Positions 24,927 to 35,235 are shown, counted from the stretch's first letter. The stretch: 64,000 nt of DNA from DATAOG01 sp963757395 (GCA_963757395.1 CAVWRK010000008.1:248001-312000); one strand, 5' to 3'. Program-made: numbers and translations. The notes: generated from the letters alone by a model not told the origin.

Positions 24927-27900
24927 TCACCTCAGCTCGTCGAGCAGCGCCTTCGCCGCCTTCAGATCGCCGGTCTCGAAGCCTTCGGTGAACAAGCCGT
25001 AGGCCGGGGCGAGGAGATCGTGAGCCTTCTGCCGGTCGCCCTGCTCCGCCCACAGCCGGGCGAGGCTGGTCGCGGCACGTAGCTCGAGAGATTTCGCCTG
25101 CTGGCTGCGGGCGGTATCGATCGCCCGCAGCAACCACACGGTCGCGGCGGCGTTCTCACCGGTCTCCGCGAGGACGCTCCCTCGCAGCCGGTACAACTCG
25201 GCCTGATAGAGGCACTCGCCGGTCGCGGCGGAGGTCTCGGCCGCACGATCCAACGCAACCAGCGCGTCATCGAACTGACCCAGCCCAAGATGGGCTTCGG
25301 CGAGAAAACCAAGAAACTGGGTCCCTTGCAAGCGGGCACCGATCACATCCCAGGCGGCCAGGCCAGCGCCAAGTTCCACGATGCCCTCGATCTGCTGACC
25401 CATGCCGACCAGAGCAAAGCCCCGACATATGCTCGCATCCGCGAGGCACTGGGGAAGGGGCTGCTCACGCCCGAGGTCGATTGTCGCCTCGGCGTGTCTG
25501 CGCCCCGCGTCGAATTCGCCTCGCAGGTTGTGCAGAGTCGCGACGTAATTGTGAGCGAAACCGATAGTGCTCGTGTGCGCGAGGCGCTGGCTGAGGGCGA
25601 GGCCAGTTTCGACCGTCTGTAAGGCGCGGTCGGGGAAACCAAGGAACCACAAGGTCCATCCCGAATACAGCCGGGACACGACGCCGGCGCGCTCCGCATA
25701 GAGCAGAAGGTGAGAAGGATCCTCCCAGGCCGCGACCGCATCGTCGAGCGCGACGCCTTGATCGAGCGTTGCTGCCGCATCGGCGAACCGGCCGAGGAAG
25801 AACAGCGTCGAACCCAGAGCGCGTCGAGACAGAGCACGGCGCAGCGGCGCCCCCTCCTCCTCGGCCAGCGCCACCAGCCGCTCGGCGAGATCATAGGCCC
25901 GCTTGAGTTCGCCGCGTATGAAGTAGCAGTTCCAGAGCCCTCGCAAGGCTGGAAACAGCTCAGCCGATCGCTTGAGCTGGTCGCACAGGGCCGATGCCCG
26001 GCTGTAGGTGCGTTCGACCTCCGGGGCCGCAAAGCCCTTGGTGGCCATCAGCGGGCCGCCGATCGCCATTCGCAGGGCCAACTCCTCTTCGAGGTGGTTC
26101 GAAGCGTTCGGCGGCGTCGCGATCAGTTCCAACCCTTTGCTCAGGTGTGCGATGGCTTCGACATTGGCGGAGCGTTCGGCCGCGAGCTCGCCGGCACGGC
26201 GCCAATAGGGGATGGCCCGCGCCGCCAAGCCCGCATCGGTCAGATGACGGGCCAGCACTTCGGGCCCCGCTTCGCCAGCCTCGGTCAGCCGCTCCTCGAG
26301 CACCTCCGCGATCAGGGCATGCAGCTTCTGGCGCCTAGACTTGAGGAGCGACTGGTAGGCCGTATCCTGGACCAGCGCGTGCTTGAAGGTGTAGCGCGCG
26401 GCGGGCGGGTTGCCGCGGCGAAAGATCAGCTCGGCGGATGCCAGTCGGTCGAGGGCGGCGATAAGGTCCGGTTCGGCGAGGTCCGCAACCGCTGCCAGCA
26501 AGGCAAAATCGAACTCGCGACCGATGCAGGCCGCCATCTGCGCCACCTTCTTGACCTCGGGGATGCAGTCGAGGCGGGCCATCAGGGAATCGTGCAGCGA
26601 AGCCGGGATGGTGGTCTCGCCGGTCTCGAGGATCGCCTTGGTCAGCTCCTCGACGAACAGCGGCACGCCGTCGGTGCGGGCGATGATGGCGTCGATCAAC
26701 GGGGCGGGCAGCGCCTTGCCCAGGCTCAATCGGGTCACGATCGCCGCGGCCCCGGCGCGCCCCAGGCGGTTGAGGGTAAGGCGGGTGACGTGGGGATGGG
26801 CGGCGAGGTCGGGTTGCTGATCGGGGCGGCTGGTGAGCAGGATCAGCACGCGCGCGTCGGCGATCCGGTCGAGACACTGCGCCATCACCTCGAGGGTCGT
26901 GGGGTCGACCCAGTGGGCATCCTCGAGCACCACCAGGACCGGCTGCTGCCTTGCGAGCGCCAGCATCTGAGCGACCAGCGCATCGAGCGTCCGCGCCCGC
27001 TGCGCCTGCGGTGTGACGTTGAGCGGGCCGTAGCGGCTTCCGCCGTCGAGCCCGATCAGGCTTGCGATCAGCGGCGCGGCGGCGTTTCCCGCCCGGGCGA
27101 GCAGCGCCTCCAGCTTGTCGAGCCTCGCGTCGCTCGGATCGTCGGTCGCGATCCCGGCCGCGCGGGTCAGCTGCTGGATCACCGGCCACAGCGCGCTGTC
27201 GGCATGATAGGGCGAGCACTGGTAGCGGATGCGCGTGTGCGGCTCGTCGGCCAGCGCATCGAGCATCGCTCGCGTGAGCCGCGACTTGCCGATCCCGGCT
27301 TCAGCCACCAGCAGGACACCCTGGCCCTCGCCGGCCTTGGCCTGGGTCCAGCGCTCGAGCAGCAGCGCCAGCTCCTGGTCGCGCCCGACCATCGGCAGCA
27401 GCGCCGGCCCGCTCTTCGCCTCGAAGCGGCTGGCGGTCGGCTGCTCGCCGGCGACCGCGAACGCCGCGACCGGATCGGCGATGCCCTTCAGGGGCCGCCC
27501 GCCCAGATCCTCCAGATCGAAGCCGGCGTCGAGCAGTCGGCGGGTCGCTTCGGCGATCACGACCTGACCAGGCGTGGCCAGCGCCTGCAGCCGGGCCGCG
27601 AGGTTCGGGGTGTCGCCGACCACGGCCTGCTCCTGGGCGGCGCCCTCGCCAATCAGATCGCCAACCACCACGAGGCCGGTCGCGATGCCGATTCGGACGG
27701 CGAGCAGCTGCCCGTGCGGGCTCGCGATGCCGGCCATGGCCCGCACCACCTCCAGGCCGGCTCGGACGGCGCGCTCGGCGTCGTCCTCATGGGCCCTGGG
27801 CCAACCGAAATAGGCGAGCACGCCGTCGCCCATGAATTTGGCAACGTGCCCGTCGAAGCGCGCGATCTCGCCCGCGACCGCGTTCTGGTACGCCCGGATG

Positions 27901-28220
27901 ACCTCGCGCATGTCCTCGGGATCGAGCTGCGCCGACAGCGTGGTCGAGCCGACCAGATCCACGAACATCACGGTCAGCTGGCGCCGCTCGGCCTCGGACC
28001 GCTGCGCCGGCTCGGGCGCAGCGAAGATCGGCACGGCCGGGCCGTCCGAGAGCTCCTTGATCGCCTTGAGCAGCAGGCGGCGGTGGCCGAGCGAGACGCC
28101 GAGGCCCTTCAGATCCTGATCGGTCAGCTCGGGCAGGACTGCAGGCGCGATGTCGTTGTCGAGGAACGCCTGAGCGTAATGCTCCAGCCCAAGCTCCCGC
28201 AGCCAACCCGCGACGTCCAA
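24927..28220 (-). CDS. SAM domain / class III adenylate cyclase / AAA ATPase / TPR regulator
   Basis: A 1097-residue cytoplasmic protein. A SAM domain (about 1-60: DVAGWLRELGLEHYAQAFLD) is followed by a class III cyclase domain (about 80-260) with VMFVDLVGSTTLS, FMGDGVLAYFGWP and GDTPNLAARLQALA. Next comes a STAND-type ATPase with Walker A VAEAGIGKSRL and Walker B LVVLEDAHWVD, then about 450 residues of TPR-like helical repeats with predictor-type sequence (EEELALRMAIGGPLMATKGF). Such proteins probably make cAMP under control of ligand binding to the ATPase/TPR part. The TTG at 28220 is taken as start because the SAM domain begins there and GAGG lies 7 bases upstream; the upstream extension is unrelated sequence. 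It heads a run with the COG0523 and hydratase genes. Confidence 0.85.
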   Translation of the reverse strand: MDVAGWLRELGLEHYAQAFLDNDIAPAVLPELTDQDLKGLGVSLGHRRLLLKAIKELSDGPAVPIFAAPEPAQRSEAERRQLTVMFVDLVGSTTLSAQLDPEDMREVIRAYQNAVAGEIARFDGHVAKFMGDGVLAYFGWPRAHEDDAERAVRAGLEVVRAMAGIASPHGQLLAVRIGIATGLVVVGDLIGEGAAQEQAVVGDTPNLAARLQALATPGQVVIAEATRRLLDAGFDLEDLGGRPLKGIADPVAAFAVAGEQPTASRFEAKSGPALLPMVGRDQELALLLERWTQAKAGEGQGVLLVAEAGIGKSRLTRAMLDALADEPHTRIRYQCSPYHADSALWPVIQQLTRAAGIATDDPSDARLDKLEALLARAGNAAAPLIASLIGLDGGSRYGPLNVTPQAQRARTLDALVAQMLALARQQPVLVVLEDAHWVDPTTLEVMAQCLDRIADARVLILLTSRPDQQPDLAAHPHVTRLTLNRLGRAGAAAIVTRLSLGKALPAPLIDAIIARTDGVPLFVEELTKAILETGETTIPASLHDSLMARLDCIPEVKKVAQMAACIGREFDFALLAAVADLAEPDLIAALDRLASAELIFRRGNPPAARYTFKHALVQDTAYQSLLKSRRQKLHALIAEVLEERLTEAGEAGPEVLARHLTDAGLAARAIPYWRRAGELAAERSANVEAIAHLSKGLELIATPPNASNHLEEELALRMAIGGPLMATKGFAAPEVERTYSRASALCDQLKRSAELFPALRGLWNCYFIRGELKRAYDLAERLVALAEEEGAPLRRALSRRALGSTLFFLGRFADAAATLDQGVALDDAVAAWEDPSHLLLYAERAGVVSRLYSGWTLWFLGFPDRALQTVETGLALSQRLAHTSTIGFAHNYVATLHNLRGEFDAGRRHAEATIDLGREQPLPQCLADASICRGFALVGMGQQIEGIVELGAGLAAWDVIGARLQGTQFLGFLAEAHLGLGQFDDALVALDRAAETSAATGECLYQAELYRLRGSVLAETGENAAATVWLLRAIDTARSQQAKSLELRAATSLARLWAEQGDRQKAHDLLAPAYGLFTEGFETGDLKAAKALLDELR

Positions 28221-28252
28221 GGGCCATCCTCGGTGATTCTGGCGGCACTTAC

Positions 28253-28621
28253 CTACAGTAGCAGCGCTGGATGACTCCGACCAGCCGACGCGTCCGCCCA
28301 ACCGCGCTCGAGAGCGGTGATCAGGTCCGGATCGAGCGGATCGCAGGCGCGCCCGGTGAGCTGTTCGGCGGCCGACCACATCCCGACCAGGTTCTGAACC
28401 AGCGCCTGGCGCCCCGTTGCGCCGCGCAGGACGTAGCTTTGGCCCTGGAAGTCGGCGAGCTGCAGGCGATAGTGCCGGAGGATGCGGTTGGCGAGCGCGA
28501 TCCGCGCCTGGCGCTCCTGGCGCCGGGTCGGCCGGACCGGGCGGCTCTGGAATGCCTCAGGCTGTGCGGCGGTATCGGTCCAATGGGTTTCGCCGCCGAG
28601 CACGCCGCACAGGCCGCACAT
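28253..28621 (-). CDS. Small conserved CGLCGVLGG protein of unknown function
   Basis: A 122-residue cytoplasmic protein beginning MCGLCGVLGGETHWTD. The two cysteines and the glycine-rich turn are reminiscent of the N-terminal nucleophile of class II amidotransferases, but the rest (RQERQARIALANRILRHY, a region like LADFQGQSYVLRG, and GRACDPLDPDLITALE) does not continue as that fold and no catalytic domain is named. It sits 12 bases after the polysaccharide deacetylase gene on the same strand, so the pair is co-transcribed. A helper role for the deacetylase is possible. The start is unambiguous because homology-like sequence begins at the ATG. Confidence 0.7.
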   Translation of the reverse strand: MCGLCGVLGGETHWTDTAAQPEAFQSRPVRPTRRQERQARIALANRILRHYRLQLADFQGQSYVLRGATGRQALVQNLVGMWSAAEQLTGRACDPLDPDLITALERGWADASAGRSHPALLL

Positions 28622-28633
28622 CGGATGCGCTCC

Positions 28634-29533
28634 CTACGACACCGGCCGGGCAGGCTGGTGGCGCGGGTAGCGTTTGAGAAAATCGTCGGCGATCGCCTCG
28701 AAGGTCGTGAAGCGGACGCCCGGGTGCTTGCTGATGTGCGCGAACAGGCGCTCGTGCATGGTCAACACGTGTGGCTTGCCGGAGACGTCGGGGTGGATGG
28801 TCATCGTGAACACCGCATAGTCGTACTCGCGGTAGACCCAGTCGAACTGCTCGCGCCAGAAGTCCTCGACGTCGCGTGGATTCGTGAAGCCGTAGCTGTT
28901 GGGCGCGGCCTTGATGAACATCATTGGCGGCAGATCGTCGAGGGTCCAGGACGCCGGGATGTTGACCAGATCGGTCTCGCGGCCGCGCACCAGCGGCTTC
29001 ATCCAGTGGCTCGGATGCTTGGAAAAATCGATCTTGGTCCAGCTGTCGCCGACCCGCGTGTAAAACGGGTGAAAATCGTTGTGCATCAGGGAGTGGTCGT
29101 ACTTGATGCCCTTGGCCAGCAGCAGCTCGTTGGTCTTGGGGCCGAACTCCCACCAGGGGGCGACGTAGCCGCGGGGCGATTTTCCACAAAGCTTGACGAT
29201 GCACTCGATGCACTTGTCGAAGACGGCCTCCTCCTGCTCAGGCGTCATGGCGACCGGGTTCTCATGGGAATAGCCGTGCATGCCGATCTCGTGGCCGGCA
29301 TCGGCGACCGCCTGCATCTGCTCGGGGAAGGTCTCGATCGAGTGCGCCGGGATGAACCAGGTGGTCTTGATTCCGAAGCGCTCGAACAGGCGGAGCAGGC
29401 GCGGCGAGCCGACCTCGCCCGAGAACATGCCGCGCGAGATGTCACAAGGGGAATCCTCGCCGCCGTAGGATCCCAGCCAGCCGGCGACCGCATCGACATC
29501 GACGCCGTAGGCACAGAAGATTTCCTTGGCCAT
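28634..29533 (-). CDS. Polysaccharide deacetylase family (NodB-type) hydrolase
   Basis: A 299-residue NodB-fold metal-dependent amidohydrolase. The catalytic Asp pair is in YGVDVDAVAG, FIPAHSIETFPEQ and GHEIGMHGYSHENP carry the metal His residues (HxxxH), and YVAPWWEFGPKTNELL follows. There is no signal peptide, so this is a cytoplasmic member of the PuuE/peptidoglycan-deacetylase-like subgroup, which includes allantoinase-type enzymes and N-formyl hydrolases rather than true surface deacetylases. The ATG at 29533 has GGAGGGGCGAG directly upstream. It is divergent from the ABC transporter operon at 29941. Confidence 0.83.
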   Translation of the reverse strand: MAKEIFCAYGVDVDAVAGWLGSYGGEDSPCDISRGMFSGEVGSPRLLRLFERFGIKTTWFIPAHSIETFPEQMQAVADAGHEIGMHGYSHENPVAMTPEQEEAVFDKCIECIVKLCGKSPRGYVAPWWEFGPKTNELLLAKGIKYDHSLMHNDFHPFYTRVGDSWTKIDFSKHPSHWMKPLVRGRETDLVNIPASWTLDDLPPMMFIKAAPNSYGFTNPRDVEDFWREQFDWVYREYDYAVFTMTIHPDVSGKPHVLTMHERLFAHISKHPGVRFTTFEAIADDFLKRYPRHQPARPVS

Positions 29534-29940
29534 CTCGCCCCTCCGCGCTGTGTTGTTGGGTCGACTGTTCGTTGTGCCCGCCGGGATCGCCGAACGGGCC
29601 AGGAATGGTAGCCGAGGTTTCGGGGATGGCAAGACGACAAACGGCAGCGGCGCCGACGTGTTCGCCGATCCGACCGGCAGGATCTCCGCCCCCGGCCTGC
29701 TCGCGATAGTCCCGGTTCGCCGGCGCCCGCCAGGTGATCGACATCTCCGGCAAGCGCCCGAGCAGCTCCGGCACCGCGCCGCCGCCGGGACCGATTCGCG
29801 GTCGGGCCCGATTCGGCAGCTTGCGGTCACGGCGCCGGGACGGCAAGATTGGCGGCAATCGCGGCGGCGTTCTGCGCCCGCCGCGTAACCGGTGAGCCGC
29901 TCACAGGGCGAGCCCAACCAAGGATCCCAAGGAGGCTCTG
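29534..29940. promoter_or_regulatory. Divergent intergenic region between the deacetylase and polyamine-type ABC operon
   Basis: The 407 bases contain promoters for both directions. The only clear element is AAGGAGG at 29929-29935, a consensus ribosome binding site 5 bases before the solute-binding protein ATG. No operator repeats or hairpins stand out, and short frames here show no known family. Confidence 0.5.
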
Positions 29941-31263
29941 ATGTCCGACCAACGAACGACGGCCAAAAGCAGTGCTACCGAGCCGACCGGCGGCTGGAGC
30001 CGTCGCTCGATCCTCAAGGGTGCCGCCGCGAGCGCGGGCGTCGCCGCGGGCTCCGGCGCGATCACCGGCTTTCCGACGATCTGGGCGCAGAACATCAAGG
30101 ACATCACGCTGCTCCAGGTCGGCGGCTCCTACTCCGCCATCATCGACATCGGGCGCAAGGCGAGCGAGGACCTGGGCTTCAAGATCGAGATGCAGAACGC
30201 CGACCACGCCGCCCTGCTCAACCGCCTGGTCAGCCAGCCGGAGTCGCTGGACATCGCGGACACCGAATTCTTCTTCCTGAACTACACGGTGCCGCGCGGC
30301 ATCGTCCAGGCGGTCGACCTCAGCAAGTACAAGTGGTGGGACAAGGTCGTGCCGATCTTCACCAAAGGCCAGTATCCGGACGGTCGCGAGGTCTCGCGCC
30401 AGGGGATCAACCCCTACGAGGTCCAATACGTCGAGAAGCCGGGCGACACCAAGTTCGCCAAGGGCCCGACCGGCTGGGTGACCGGAATCCCGACCGTCTA
30501 CAACGCCGACACGCTCGGCCTGCGGCCGGACCTGATCAACCGTCCGATCGAGCACTGGCACGAGCTGCTCAATCCGGAGTTCGCCGGCAAGACCGCGCTC
30601 GTCGACGTGCCCCAGATCGGCATCATGGACGCCGCCATGGCGATCGAATCCCGCGGCGACATCAAGTACGCCGACAAGGGCAACATGACCAAGGACGAGA
30701 TCGACCAGACCATCGATATCCTGGTCGCGGCCAAGAAGGCCGGCCAGTTCCGTGCCTTCTGGTCGACCTTCGACGAGAGCGTGAACCTGATGGCCTCGAG
30801 CGAGGTGGTCCTGCAGTCGATGTGGTCGCCCGCGGTCACCGCGGTGCGCGCGCGCGGCATCCCCTGCTACTACGTGCCGCTCAAGGAGGGCTACCGGGCC
30901 TGGGGCAGCTGCATCGCGCCGATGGCCCACCTCGAGGGTCTCAAGCTCGACGCCGCCTACGAGTATCTCAACTGGTACCAGTCCGGCTGGCAGGGCGGCT
31001 TCATCGCCAAGCAGGGCTACTACACCTCGGTGCCGGAGACCGCCAAGCAGTTCATGACCCAGGACGAGTGGGACTACTGGTACGAAGGCAAGCCCGCCAA
31101 GGAGGTGATCAAGGATCCCTACGGCAACGTCATGGAGCAGCCGGGCCGGGTGCGCGACGGCGGCTCGTTCTGGGAACGGATGGGCAATGTCGCCTGCTGG
31201 AACACGCTGATGGACGAGAACCGCTACATGATCAAACGCTGGAACGAGTTCGTCGCGGCCTGA
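29941..31263 (+). CDS. ABC transporter substrate-binding protein, spermidine/putrescine (PotD) type, Tat-exported
   Basis: A 440-residue periplasmic binding protein. A twin-arginine signal (GGWSRRSILKGAAASAGVAA) precedes the mature domain, with PotD-like features such as LNRLVSQPESLDIAD, a TGIPTVYNADTLG strand and HWHELLNPEFAGKTALVDVP. It captures the ligand for the permeases and ATPase that follow. PotD-like proteins bind polyamines but also thiamine-, opine- or iron-related solutes, so the ligand is not fixed. The gene has its own strong ribosome site and a hairpin after the stop that may keep its mRNA more abundant than that of the membrane parts. Confidence 0.85.
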   Translation: MSDQRTTAKSSATEPTGGWSRRSILKGAAASAGVAAGSGAITGFPTIWAQNIKDITLLQVGGSYSAIIDIGRKASEDLGFKIEMQNADHAALLNRLVSQPESLDIADTEFFFLNYTVPRGIVQAVDLSKYKWWDKVVPIFTKGQYPDGREVSRQGINPYEVQYVEKPGDTKFAKGPTGWVTGIPTVYNADTLGLRPDLINRPIEHWHELLNPEFAGKTALVDVPQIGIMDAAMAIESRGDIKYADKGNMTKDEIDQTIDILVAAKKAGQFRAFWSTFDESVNLMASSEVVLQSMWSPAVTAVRARGIPCYYVPLKEGYRAWGSCIAPMAHLEGLKLDAAYEYLNWYQSGWQGGFIAKQGYYTSVPETAKQFMTQDEWDYWYEGKPAKEVIKDPYGNVMEQPGRVRDGGSFWERMGNVACWNTLMDENRYMIKRWNEFVAA

Positions 31264-31282
31264 TCCTCGACCTCGAGCAAGG

Positions 31283-31302
31283 GGGGCGGCTGCGGCCGCC
31301 CC
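31283..31302 (+). terminator. Intercistronic hairpin after the substrate-binding protein gene
   Basis: GGGGCGGC / GCCGCCCC forms an 8-bp stem with a 4-base loop (TGCG), 19 bases past the stop. It lacks a T-run, so it more likely stabilises the upstream message or partly attenuates transcription than fully terminates it. Confidence 0.6.
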
Positions 31303-31329
31303 GTTCCCTCCATCGCGCCGCCGGACCCG

Positions 31330-32190
31330 ATGCCGATACCCGAGCGCCTGATCCCCTATCTCCAGGTCCTGCCGCTGACCCTGGTCCTCCTGCTGTTCCT
31401 CGGGGTGCCGCTGGCGATCGTGGTCGTGGTCAGCTTCTTCGACTTCGACATCGTCTCCCTGATTCCGACCTTCACGCTTGAGAACTACCTCGAGCTGTTC
31501 AGCTCGCGGCTGACCCTGGACCTCTACCTCAGCACCTTGAAATACGCGCTGATCGTCTGGGCGATCACGCTCGTGATCGGCTTCACGGTCGCCTATTTCC
31601 TGGTCTTCCACGTCAGGAGCCTGCTCTGGCAGATCGCGCTGTTCCTGGTGTGCACGGTGCCGTTTTGGACCTCCAACATCATCCGGATGATCTCCTGGAT
31701 CCCGTTCCTCGGCCTGAACGGCATCTTCAACCAGAGCCTGATCGCGCTCGGCATCGTCGACCACCCGCTCGCCTTCCTGCTGTTCTCGGATTTCGCGGTG
31801 GTCACGGCCTACGTCCACCTGTTCACGCTGTTCATGATCGTGCCGATCTTCAACGCGATGGCGCGGATCGATCCGGCGATCGTCGAGGCCGCGCGCGACG
31901 GCGGCGCCGGCGGCTTTCGGATCCTGACCACGATCGTGATCCCGCTCTCCAAGACCGGCATCGCACTCGGCTCGATCTTCGTGATCGCGCTGGTCATGGG
32001 CGACTTCTTCGTCGTCAAGATCATGAGCGGCGGCCAGAGCGGCAACGTCGTGTTCGCGATGTCGAACGAGATCGCGATGCTCCAATACCCGCCGGCGGCG
32101 GCGAGTGCGGTGGTCCTGATCGTGATCGTCTCGCTGATGGTCGCGGCGATTCTCCGGGTCGTCGACGTCCGCCGCGAGCTGGCGGGCTGA
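31330..32190 (+). CDS. ABC transporter permease, PotB type
   Basis: A 286-residue inner-membrane permease with six predicted helices. The N-terminal helix (VLPLTLVLLLFLGVPLAIVV) and the LSTLKYALIVWAITLVIGF region are PotB-like. The EAA coupling loop near residue 190 (EAARDGGAGGFRILTTIVIPL) contacts the ATPase. It forms the channel heterodimer with the next gene. The start ATG at 31330 lies 27 bases after the intercistronic hairpin, and the second permease starts 5 bases after its stop. Confidence 0.88.
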   Translation: MPIPERLIPYLQVLPLTLVLLLFLGVPLAIVVVVSFFDFDIVSLIPTFTLENYLELFSSRLTLDLYLSTLKYALIVWAITLVIGFTVAYFLVFHVRSLLWQIALFLVCTVPFWTSNIIRMISWIPFLGLNGIFNQSLIALGIVDHPLAFLLFSDFAVVTAYVHLFTLFMIVPIFNAMARIDPAIVEAARDGGAGGFRILTTIVIPLSKTGIALGSIFVIALVMGDFFVVKIMSGGQSGNVVFAMSNEIAMLQYPPAAASAVVLIVIVSLMVAAILRVVDVRRELAG

Positions 32191-32195
32191 GCGCC

Positions 32196-33053
32196 ATGGC
32201 ACAGCCGCGCTCGGGCCGGCGTCCCTGGACGTTCTATGCGCTGGCAGCGTTCTTCACGCTGTTCGTCCTGTTCCTCTACGGCCCGATGTCGGCGATCTAC
32301 ATCCTCTCGTTCCAGGGCCCGAGCGGCGGCCTGACCTTCCCGCTCAACGGCGTCTCGCTGAACTGGTTCTATGCGCTCTTCCTGCAGCAGCGGACCGGCG
32401 ACATCGCGGGCTCGTTCGCGCGCTCGATCGCGCTGGCGCTGATCGTGCTCGCACTCACGGTCGTGATCTCGGTGATGGCCGGGCTCGCCTTCCGCCGGCG
32501 CTTCTTCGGCGCCGGCGTCATCTTCTACATGGCGATCGCCAGCCTGATCATGCCGGGCCTCCTGGTCAGCCTCGGCATCGGCCTGATGTTCCAGTTCCTC
32601 GGCATCAAGACCAGCTGGTACACCTCGGCGCTCGGCGCCCATCTGACCTGGACCCTGCCGTTCGGCCTGCTGATCATGTTCGCCGTCTTCAGCCGCTTCA
32701 ACCGCGCCTACGAGGAGGCGGCGCGCGACCTCGGCGCCAGCAGGTGGGCGATCCTCTGGACGATCGTGCTGCCGATCCTGCTGCCCGGCATGATCGCGGT
32801 CGCCCTGTTCGGCTTCACGCTCTCCTACGACGAGTTCCCGCGCACCTCGATCGCGGTCGGCCCCAGCAACACGCTGCCGCTCGAGATCTGGAACATGACC
32901 ACCAACGTCACCTCGCCCGCCCTCTACGCGATCGGCACCGTGACCACCGCAGTCTCGTTCCTGGTGATCGCGCTGGCCCTCGGCTCGATCGCGCTGATCC
33001 AGAAGCGGCGCACCCGCAGGCTGCGTGCGCACGCCCGAGCGCGGCGCCTGACC
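32196..33053 (+). CDS. ABC transporter permease, PotC type (frame runs on into the ATPase)
   Basis: About 285 residues of a PotC-like permease: WTFYALAAFFTLFVLFLYGP, six helices and the EAA loop EEAARDLGASRWAILWTIVLP. As written there is no stop codon before the ATPase ATG at 33054, so permease and ATPase read as one frame through RRTRRLRAHARARRLT. A TGA at 33049-33051 exists one frame over, two bases before the ATG, where a normal stop would be expected. A single extra base near the permease C-terminus would therefore make an artificial fusion. A true permease-ATPase fusion would be very unusual for this family. Confidence 0.8.
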
Positions 33054-34227
<1,174 letters not shown>

Positions 34228-34405
34228 CCCCCGGCCGGCCACGACGCCGCGAGCCGGCGCTGCCCCGGCCTCTGGCCCCGCGCGGACCGGCCCACGCTCG
34301 GAGCCGGTCGGGTGATTTATTCTTCTTGAAAGACCCGGTTGCATGCCAGAATGCAATCTGTCGCGCCAAGGGGAGCATAGCGAACCGCCGGCGAAGGAGA
34401 TCACG

Positions 34406-34766
34406 ATGCGCATCTCTGGTCGCGAGGTCCTGGCAGGCATAGCCGCGCTCGGATTGCTCATCATGATTGTGGTCGCGATGGCCTTCGGTGGCGCGGGTCG
34501 GATTCCTCGGCATCGGCCTCATCGGCCTGCTGACGTGGTTCATCTGCGTGCGAGTTGAGCTGGAAAAGGACGGCGCGGTCGGAAACGTCTTCACAACCGG
34601 CCTTTATGCCCAACAGATGCGCGCCCGGGAGGTCATGACCAGAACCGAGAAGGCGGCCGAAAGGCACGAGCAAACGGTGCTGCTTCAGTCTCTGCGCTTC
34701 TTCAAGCGGCTCGGCATCGGCCTGGCCGCAATCGGCTTCAGGATGTTCGCCCTCTACCAACTGTAG
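34406..34766 (+). CDS. Small two-helix membrane protein of unknown function (frame break near 34493)
   Basis: The ATG at 34406 has AAGGAG 6 bases upstream and gives MRISGREVLAGIAALGLLIMIVVAMAFGG, an N-terminal transmembrane helix. One base later the protein continues as ARVGFLGIGLIGLLTWFICVRVELEKDG (second helix), then an amphipathic charged region (QQMRAREVMTRTEKAAERHE), and ends YQL at 34764-34766. It would be about 119 residues. No family is recognised. It is the first gene of the atypical 34.3-37.6 kb segment; base composition here is already lower in G+C than in the transporter genes. Confidence 0.5.
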
Positions 34767-34853
34767 CCCGCAACGCCTCGGACCTGGGTCAAGCGGTCTA
34801 CGTTTTCCCTTTTCCCCTTTTGACACGTTTTCCCTTTCGACCTGTTTGTGCCC

Positions 34854-34935
34854 GTCCCCGCAACGCCTCGCGCTCGTCCCCGCAGCGCCTCGCGCTCGTC
34901 CCTGTTCGCGCTCGTTCCCGCAGCGCCTCGCGATC
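34854..34935 (+). repeat. 22-bp tandem repeat block
   Basis: Four head-to-tail units of the pattern GTCCCCGCAGCGCCTCGCGCTC lie at 34854-34875, 34876-34897, 34898-34913 (shortened to 16 bases) and 34914-34935. A pyrimidine-rich run (about 34799-34843) with two copies of ACGTTTTCCCTTT stands directly before them. No open frame crosses the block convincingly. Confidence 0.8.
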
Positions 34936-34975
34936 AGCCCTGTTCACCGTAGCGCCGGCCGCCCCCACCCCTCCG

Positions 34976-35062
34976 CCTTTGGGCCGGGCACGGATTCCCA
35001 CGGTCCCATGGACCCACCGAAAAAGACGTTAACGGGCCATCGTTAGGATTTGGTTAACGCCC
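34976..35062. repeat. Dispersed intergenic repeat, copy B
   Basis: It matches copy A almost base for base through CCTTTGGGCCGGGCACGG and TCCCACGGTCCCATGGACC, then GTTAACGGGCCATCGTTA and GGTTAACGCCCCG. It directly follows the 22-bp tandem block and precedes the methyltransferase remnant. Confidence 0.75.
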
Positions 35063-35099
35063 CGCGCCCCATCGCTCGCCCGTTCGAACCTGCCGGGGT

Positions 35100-35235
35100 C
35101 GCCGCCCTGGGCCGCCCCGCCCGGGGTCCGATTCAGCTCGAACAGCCGCGCCAGGATCTCCTCATCCGCCAGCCCGCGGGCCAGCCACAGGCGGCCGCGA
35201 CGACGGCATCCAGCTCCTTGTGCGCATTGTCGAGC
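35100..35235 (-). pseudogene. C-terminal remnant of a type IIL-like DNA methyltransferase
   Basis: On the minus strand, DNAHKELDAVVAAACGWPAG is followed, after a one-base frame change, by LADEEILARLFELN. This is the characteristic C-terminus of large class I SAM-dependent DNA methyltransferases of the MmeI/Eco57I-like type (AH-LDxAVxAAYGWP then LxDEEILxRLxxLN). Homology stops abruptly at about 35235, where IS110 sequence begins on the other strand, so the element probably broke the gene. Confidence 0.65.

Noticed and set aside
25710..28274. A plus-strand open frame of about 850 codons opposite the cyclase/TPR gene
   Set aside because: No domain motifs, arginine/glutamine-rich composition, and it overlaps a minus-strand gene with clear cyclase and ATPase motifs.
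28253..28621. Class II glutamine amidotransferase because of the MCGLCGV start
   Set aside because: Only the first turn is similar; the protein is 122 residues and lacks the later glutaminase motifs that are clear in the gene at 37603-38449.
34854..34935. Possible CRISPR array
   Set aside because: The 22-bp units are adjacent without unique spacers and no cas gene is present.
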